NCBI GenBank assembly: GCA_026770585.1
Contig: MU647060.1
Location: forward strand, 190,317 to 205,681
Direction of reading: 5' to 3'
Length of the DNA: 15,365 bases
DNA from: Baffinella frigidus
Taxonomy: Eukaryota > Cryptophyceae > Cryptomonadales > Baffinellaceae
Shown here: positions 12,512-15,365 of the stretch, in pieces
Layout: each line of letters starts with the position of its first letter
Position numbering within the stretch: the stretch's first letter is position 1
Position numbers and translations under genes: made by a program
The notes under the pieces: model-generated
Told to the model about the DNA's origin: nothing
Database searches by the model: none
What the model saw: the letters and a program-made list of their open reading frames with translations, nothing else

Positions 12512-12725
12512 TCCACCGCGTGCGCTGCCTCAGGCACTCTGGGCTACAGTGGACCTACCCTAACACATACTCGTCGGGGCCGGACTGATTGAGTATGTGT
12601 GGAGGGTAGGTATGCGTTATGGTGTCCACCCTTCAGGCATACTTCCCTGCAGGGGGCAATCGGGGGCCGGCCGAAGGAGTATGTGTGGAGGGTAAGTATG
12701 TGTTACGGTAGCCTGTGTTAGGGAA
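12512..12725. repeat. Inverted and direct GAGTATGTGTGGAGGGTA repeats
   Basis: CCTACCCTAACACATACTC (12553-12572) is inverted relative to GAGTATGTGTGGAGGGTAGG (12591-12610), and the latter recurs at 12678-12697 as GAGTATGTGTGGAGGGTAAG. GTGGAC / GTCCAC extends the inverted pair. It looks like a foldback with a partial duplication. Confidence 0.6.
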
Positions 12726-13170
12726 GGTGGAATGCACTCATTAAATACATTTAGATCAGGACTCCGTACAAACGCGCCACTGCAAAAAGCATCGTAATAA
12801 TAATAATAATTGATTATTAATTATTAACATAATTAATGAGGAGCCCAGGTTAACTGAGGCAGAGCTGGGAGTTGGAAACCCCCGGCATCTCCTAGCTATG
12901 CCTTAGTAAAACCTGGTTCCTGACGCTGGAGCCATCATATCTCTTGTCCCTGAGACGGGCCCGTTTCTTGAGGTTCATAGACTTTTGTATCACTCAACTC
13001 AAGGCTCAAGGGCCTGGTTTAGGACCTGTATCGAGAGTAATAAAGAAGAAGAAGAAGAACACCTGGCTCGCCATACAACGCATTTAGAGCAGAAACTCCG
13101 GTACAAAATGGCAACCGAAATGCTGTTGTGGCGAGCCCAGGATTAGCCAGGCGGCGATAGATCTCCAATA
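12726..13170. other. No gene seen; AT and GAA microsatellites, small foldback
   Basis: Contains a TAA-rich microsatellite (12796-12835), a GAA run (13044-13060), and an inverted repeat CCTGGCTCGCCATACAAC / GTTGTGGCGAGCCCAGG (13063-13143). The sequence CATTTAGA-CAG-ACTCCG-TACAAA at about 12748 recurs near 13080. There are stop codons in all frames and no recognised RNA gene. Confidence 0.45.
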
Positions 13171-13445
13171 GATCTCCAAACCTTCATCCTTCAGGTTTTA
13201 ATTTCGCGCAACATAGGCGAACACCTCGCCCTTCCGTAGTGACGACCGGCGCCTTACCAAGTAGGCCACCGTCGTGTACCAAAAGGGGTGTACTTATCCA
13301 GGAGGATAAGCACCTGATATAGGAGGAGGTGGATCTCCAAACCTTCATCTCGAACCCCCACCCCTGTAGGTCCTTCAGGTTTCGATTTCGCCCAGCATAG
13401 GCGACCACCTCGCCCTTCCGTAGAAAGGATCTAACCCTACCTTGC
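13171..13445 (-). repeat. Two minus-strand KPKGP copies in a duplicated segment
   Basis: Copies at about 13186-13238 and 13367-13432 carry TTCAGGTTTTAATTTCGC or TTCAGGTTTCGATTTCGC, CATAGGCGA and ACCTCGCCCTTCCGTAG. Each is preceded by GATCTCCAAACCTTCATC (13171 and 13332), so a larger segment was duplicated. A small hairpin CTTATCC-ag-GAGGATAAG (about 13294) lies between. The frame open on the minus strand is explained by these repeats. Confidence 0.65.
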
Positions 13446-13493
13446 TCGGATAGCGAGGGGGGCAAACGGATCTTTTTAATTACCCGAATACGA

Positions 13494-13576
13494 ATTCAAA
13501 AATTGGTTCCAGTCGTGTCAGTTCCCTAATTGGCGTTTTCAATTTTTAATTCAAAAATTGGTACCAGTCGTGTCCA
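13494..13576. repeat. 57-bp partial tandem duplication
   Basis: ATTCAAAAATTGGTTCCAGT followed by CGTGTC at 13495 recurs at 13551 as ATTCAAAAATTGGTACCAGT followed by CGTGTC. Between them lies CAGTTCCCTAATTGGCGTTT, the reverse complement of a block inside the direct repeats at 10653 and 11650. Confidence 0.75.
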
Positions 13577-13759
13577 ACGTGTGGGCGCTAGATTTCCCAT
13601 TTGGAAGGCTAGCCAGAATTTACCTGATCCGTTTGCGCCCTCACGATCCGAGCAAAACCCCGAAACCGTTTTAGACCCAAAGTTGACACATGTTGAGCAA
13701 AAGCTGACTGATAAACCCAACTTCGTTTTAAAACGATTAGATGGACAGAGCGGGCCAGC
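13577..13759. other. No confident gene
   Basis: Unique sequence with competing open frames on both strands (plus 13530-13805, minus 13526-13720). Neither resembles a known protein, and the plus one reaches into a tandem repeat. Contains CGTTTTAAAACG near 13723. Confidence 0.35.
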
Positions 13760-13860
13760 GCTTTTCAGTAGTAACCCGAACCCCCCCCCACGAGCTTTTC
13801 AGTAGTAACCCGAACCCCCCCCCACGAGCTTTTCAGTAGTAACCCGAACCCCCCCATGCC
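13760..13860 (+). repeat. 34-bp tandem repeat, three units
   Basis: Units at 13760, 13794 and 13828 read GCTTTTCAGTAGTAACCCGA followed by ACC, a C run and ACGA. The last unit ends in CCATGCCAGGATCG. The same AACCCGAACCCCCCCACGCCAG phrase precedes the exon-like piece at 14137 (split: ACCCGAACCCCC, CCACGCCAG), so the unit may derive from the branch-to-acceptor part of that intron. Confidence 0.8.
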
Positions 13861-14136
13861 AGGATCGAACCCTAATGGTAGGAGGTGGAGTGAGAATCCA
13901 TCCGGAAAATGCTCGTATGAGCGGCCGACACGGGGTACAGTAAGTGGCACAATGCGTCGAGCATGTGCGGCGCTGACGCTGGTTGTCTTGCAATAAATTA
14001 TCAATCTCTCTCTTCACCCTCCTTGCCGGACCGGCACCGCCCGCACAGCGGACTTCGACGGGATTTCGAATAACCCTTAAGCGATAAGACCTATGACCCT
14101 ACGGTAGGCACCCTAACCCGAACCCCCCCACGCCAG
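13861..14136. other. No gene seen; fragments of foldback cores
   Basis: Contains a GCCGGACCGGC hairpin (14023), GCACAGCGGACTTCGACGG related to the palindrome at 11792, and a fragment ACCCTTAAGCGATAAGAC followed by CCCTACGGTAGGCACCC that resembles ATCCCTTAAG ends and the shared foldback core. Confidence 0.4.
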
Positions 14137-14187
14137 GACCTCGAGGCGATCGCCGATCCCAGGAGGATCAAACGCGAGCAGGAGGAG
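14137..14187 (+). CDS. DLEAIADPRR exon, copy 1
   Basis: The piece follows CCCCCCACGCCAG, a strong 3' splice-type site, and encodes DLEAIADPRRIKREQEE before GTGCCATTAC, a possible 5' splice site. Two related pieces follow at 14652-14690 and 14740-14808. Compared with the third, it has synonymous changes in Asp, Leu, Ile, Ala, Pro and Arg codons and few replacements. The charged content suggests a helical segment of a larger protein; I do not recognise the family. It could be a microexon of 51 bases in a gene whose other exons are outside the window, or a captured exon. Confidence 0.4.
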
Positions 14188-14293
14188 GTGCCATTACCCA
14201 CCCGGTTTAGGTACATCTGTCAGCAGAAGCTTATTGTCTTGAAAGACAAAGAGCGTCCTTCGACTTCCCCCCCCCGTCGTCAGGATTGGGTTT
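14188..14293. other. No confident gene
   Basis: Sequence after the possible splice donor. The plus-strand frame 14188-14535 stays open through it, but crosses two foldback elements and has no known domain. A C run and a GTCTTGAAAGAC palindrome (about 14235) lie within. Confidence 0.35.
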
Positions 14294-14374
14294 TCGGGTA
14301 CGGATACGAAGACCGGGTACAGGCACCCTACGGTAGGCAATGCCGTAGGGTCCTACGCACTACCCGTACCCGGA
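14294..14374. mobile_element. Foldback with CCCTACGGTAGG core
   Basis: CGGGTACGG and CCGTACCCG form outer arms; CCCTACGG and CCGTAGGG flank TAGGCAAT in the centre. The core CCCTACGGTAGGCAATGCCG is the same as inside the ATAGGSTAACG MITEs, but the ends are different. Confidence 0.55.
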
Positions 14375-14393
14375 GGGGAAGAGGTGCCATTAT

Positions 14394-14532
14394 CCACTCG
14401 GTGGACTACGAACCTTTCATCAAAAGTCAACTTGTCTTGATGCAATTAACTTTAAAGATTTTTTTGGTGCAATGTGGTCACGTACCCCCCTGGAATCCAG
14501 GCCCAACGAAACCCTCGAAGCCCGCCGTGTGG
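14394..14532. mobile_element. CCACACAGTGGGC foldback, copy B
   Basis: This diverged second copy of the element at 11043-11180 has ends CCACTCGGTGGACTAC and, on the other strand, CCACACGGCGGGCTTC, with the shared interior ACCTTTCATCAAAAGTCAAC. It begins just after GAAGAGGTGCCATTAT, which matches the 3' end of the DLEAIADPRR exon plus its flank. No target duplication is readable. Confidence 0.6.
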
Positions 14533-14625
14533 TGAGGGTTTAGGGTCTTTGAGGGTTTATGCCCTTAAGACCTTGAGGGGTGAGAGTTCGGAGTTTAGGG
14601 TGTAGGGTGTAGGGTGTAGGGTCAC
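14533..14625 (+). repeat. Telomere-like short arrays (TTTAGGG, TGTAGGG)
   Basis: GGGTTTAGGGTCTTTGAGGG followed by other G-rich phrases, then TTTAGGG and three or four TGTAGGG units. Scattered TTTAGGG units continue at about 14725-14740 and 14850-14895. The G-rich strand is plus. Confidence 0.75.
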
Positions 14626-14634
14626 CACTCCCGC

Positions 14635-14690
14635 GAGGCGATCTCAAAACAATCGCGGATCCGAGGAGGATGAAACGCGAGCAGGAAGAG
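14635..14690 (+). pseudogene. DLEAIADPRR exon, copy 2 (frameshifted)
   Basis: From 14652 it encodes IADPRRMKREQEE and ends before GTGCCATTAC exactly as copy 1 does. Upstream, GAGGCGATC is followed by an extra 11 bases (TCAAAACAATC), which breaks the frame with the DLEA part. Against copy 1, GCC/GCG, CCC/CCG and GAG/GAA are synonymous, and ATC/ATG changes Ile to Met. Confidence 0.4.
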
Positions 14691-14739
14691 GTGCCATTAC
14701 TAAGTAAGGGTTACGGGTTTGACACAGGGTTTAGGGTTT

Positions 14740-14808
14740 ATGGAGGATCTGGAGGCGATTGCAGGCCCTCGGAGGATGAGGTGGGATGAAGAAGGTTCTG
14801 TTGCTTAA
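14740..14808 (+). pseudogene. DLEAIADPRR exon, copy 3
   Basis: The small frame begins ATGGAG and encodes MEDLEAIAGPRRMRWDEE, then GSVA and TAA. It matches copy 1 over DLEAIA-x-PRR and then diverges. Preceding sequence is TTTAGGG-like, so the original acceptor has been replaced. It may be a relic. Confidence 0.3.
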
Positions 14809-14983
14809 GGAGTGTTTAGGACCTTTTGGGGTGAGGGAGGTTGCAGGGAGTAGGGTTTAGGAACTTGAAGACCTTTTGGGGGTGGGGATTTAGGGCCCCC
14901 ACGCCCGCAGGGATTTAGGGCCCCCACGCCCGCACATGACCTTCAGGAAGACTCGCTCTGCCTCAGTCGATTTGTTCTCACCA
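14809..14983. repeat. G-rich stretch with a 25-bp tandem pair
   Basis: GGGATTTAGGGCCCCCACGC followed by CCGCA occurs twice in tandem (14885-14909 and 14910-14934). The part from CGATTTGTTCTCACCA (about 14968) belongs to the AAGTTGAC repeat family and matches about 961-977. No gene is seen. Confidence 0.6.
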
Positions 14984-14987
14984 ATAT

Positions 14988-15158
14988 TGATAGGGTAACG
15001 TCCTGAAAACCGGGTAGTTAGGTCTACGGTATTGCCTACGGTAGGTCGTAGGGCCCCTAGGACCTAATGTTTCTTAGGACCCCCCCCTAAGCCCCTGCGG
15101 CCTACCGTAGGCAATACCGTAGGCTTAACTACCCGGTTTTCAGTCCGTTAGCCTATGA
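14988..15158. mobile_element. ATAGGSTAACG MITE, copy 3, TSD ATAT
   Basis: The element is 171 bases, nearly identical to the copy at 8775-8945, with ends TGATAGGGTAACGTCCTGAA and, on the other strand, TCATAGGCTAACGGACTGAA. It is flanked by ATAT (14984-14987 and 15159-15162). The outer flanks join into ctcaccaATATggtgaggcc, which aligns with the uninterrupted ctcaccaATCTggcgggac at 970-987; both continue into CGGGGCTC- or CGGGCTC-type sequence and an AAGTTGAC repeat. This confirms both ends of the element. Confidence 0.9.
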
Positions 15159-15162
15159 ATAT

Positions 15163-15245
15163 GGTGAGGCCGAGACCGGGCTCGTTTCCGCTCCAGCGTT
15201 GACGGATTAGTACCACGCACCTAGCATGTCAACTTAAGAATAGTC
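15163..15245 (+). repeat. AAGTTGAC foldback repeat, 3' copy
   Basis: Contains CGGGCTCGTTTCCGCTCC, GCGTTGACGGATTAGTACCA and GTCAACTTAAGAATAGTC, the same order as in the array at 559-1186. The copy is diverged at its left end (AGCGTTGAC). Confidence 0.75.
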
Positions 15246-15365
15246 AGGCAACCCGACTGAGGCAGAGGTAGGAAGATAAGAGAGAGAGCCCACTCCCGCA
15301 CAGGACGCAGGATGCTGACCCTCTGTCACGCGTTGCGTTAGTGGCGGGGGTTGCCCCCCCCCCTA
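15246..15365. other. No gene seen; ends in poly-C
   Basis: Unique sequence with a GAGAGAGAG run and a terminal C run followed by TA. It may enter another foldback beyond the window. Confidence 0.35.

Noticed and set aside
13850-13880. Possible tRNA T-arm on the minus strand (GGGTTCGATCC)
   Set aside because: The bases flanking the loop do not pair as a five-base T stem, and no acceptor, D or anticodon arms are found upstream.
14188-14535. Plus-strand frame of 115 codons
   Set aside because: It starts at a non-ATG codon at a possible splice donor and crosses two foldback elements; it has no domain.
1-15365. Dinoflagellate spliced-leader relics
   Set aside because: I looked for the known leader core (CCATTTTGGCTCAAG) on both strands by eye and did not find it, so this cannot support a dinoflagellate assignment.

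Overview
The window looks like nuclear DNA of a microbial eukaryote (alga or other protist). Four things suggest this: exon-sized coding pieces bounded by CAG| and |GT splice-type signals, small GC3-rich reading frames, no operon structure or ribosome binding sites, and many seven-base repeats related to the telomeric unit TTTAGGG. That telomere type fits several algal and alveolate lineages, dinoflagellates among them, but I cannot name the organism. I see no rRNA, tRNA, transposase, reverse transcriptase or viral gene.

Genes are sparse. The only convincing complete gene is a small ankyrin-repeat protein on the minus strand (4491-4757). A minus-strand cysteine-containing frame (4039-4425) and a plus-strand frame (6594-6794) are possible genes. 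The other coding signal is short exon-like pieces present in two to four copies: a 33-residue C-terminal exon (2044-2145, 2281-2382), a first exon resembling the start of E1-like activating enzymes (10073, 10320, 10520, 11007), a DLEAIADPRR exon (14137, 14652, 14740), a LTEEDLKRSNPNLI exon (9147, 9379), and a UBA-like piece (472-543). In two families the copies differ mostly at synonymous positions, so they descend from real coding sequence.

Most of the window is inverted-repeat (foldback/MITE-like) elements, repeated and nested. Layout: 1-1200 an array of AAGTTGAC...GTCAACTT repeats; 1243-1379 telomere-like 7-mers; 1450-2400 KPKGP repeats and the C-terminal exons; 2400-3860 foldbacks ending AGGGGTACCTCGCTC, a 20-bp minisatellite and a small hAT-like foldback; 4030-4830 a large palindrome and the ankyrin gene; 5515-6205 a duplicated KPKGP block; 6590-9590 foldbacks of several families around a GC-rich unique stretch and the LTEEDLKRSNPNLI exon; 9583-10046 a long telomere-like array; 10050-11850 shuffled duplications with the E1-like exon; 11850-13150 AT-rich sequence, inverted repeats and a TCTAGGG array; 13150-15365 KPKGP copies, tandem repeats, the DLEAIADPRR exons and more foldbacks.

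Several foldbacks can be delimited precisely. Three copies of one family (7696, 8775, 14988) each have a different 4-bp target duplication of form ANNT, and one sits inside another repeat whose uninterrupted form is at about 950-1010. A second family (3153-3256) interrupts an AAGTTGAC repeat with a GTAC duplication. A third (10802-10998) interrupts a duplicated segment at a TA whose empty form is at 11798. Foldback families with unrelated ends share an internal core built from CCTAGGAC and CCTACGGTAGG. All must be moved by proteins encoded elsewhere.
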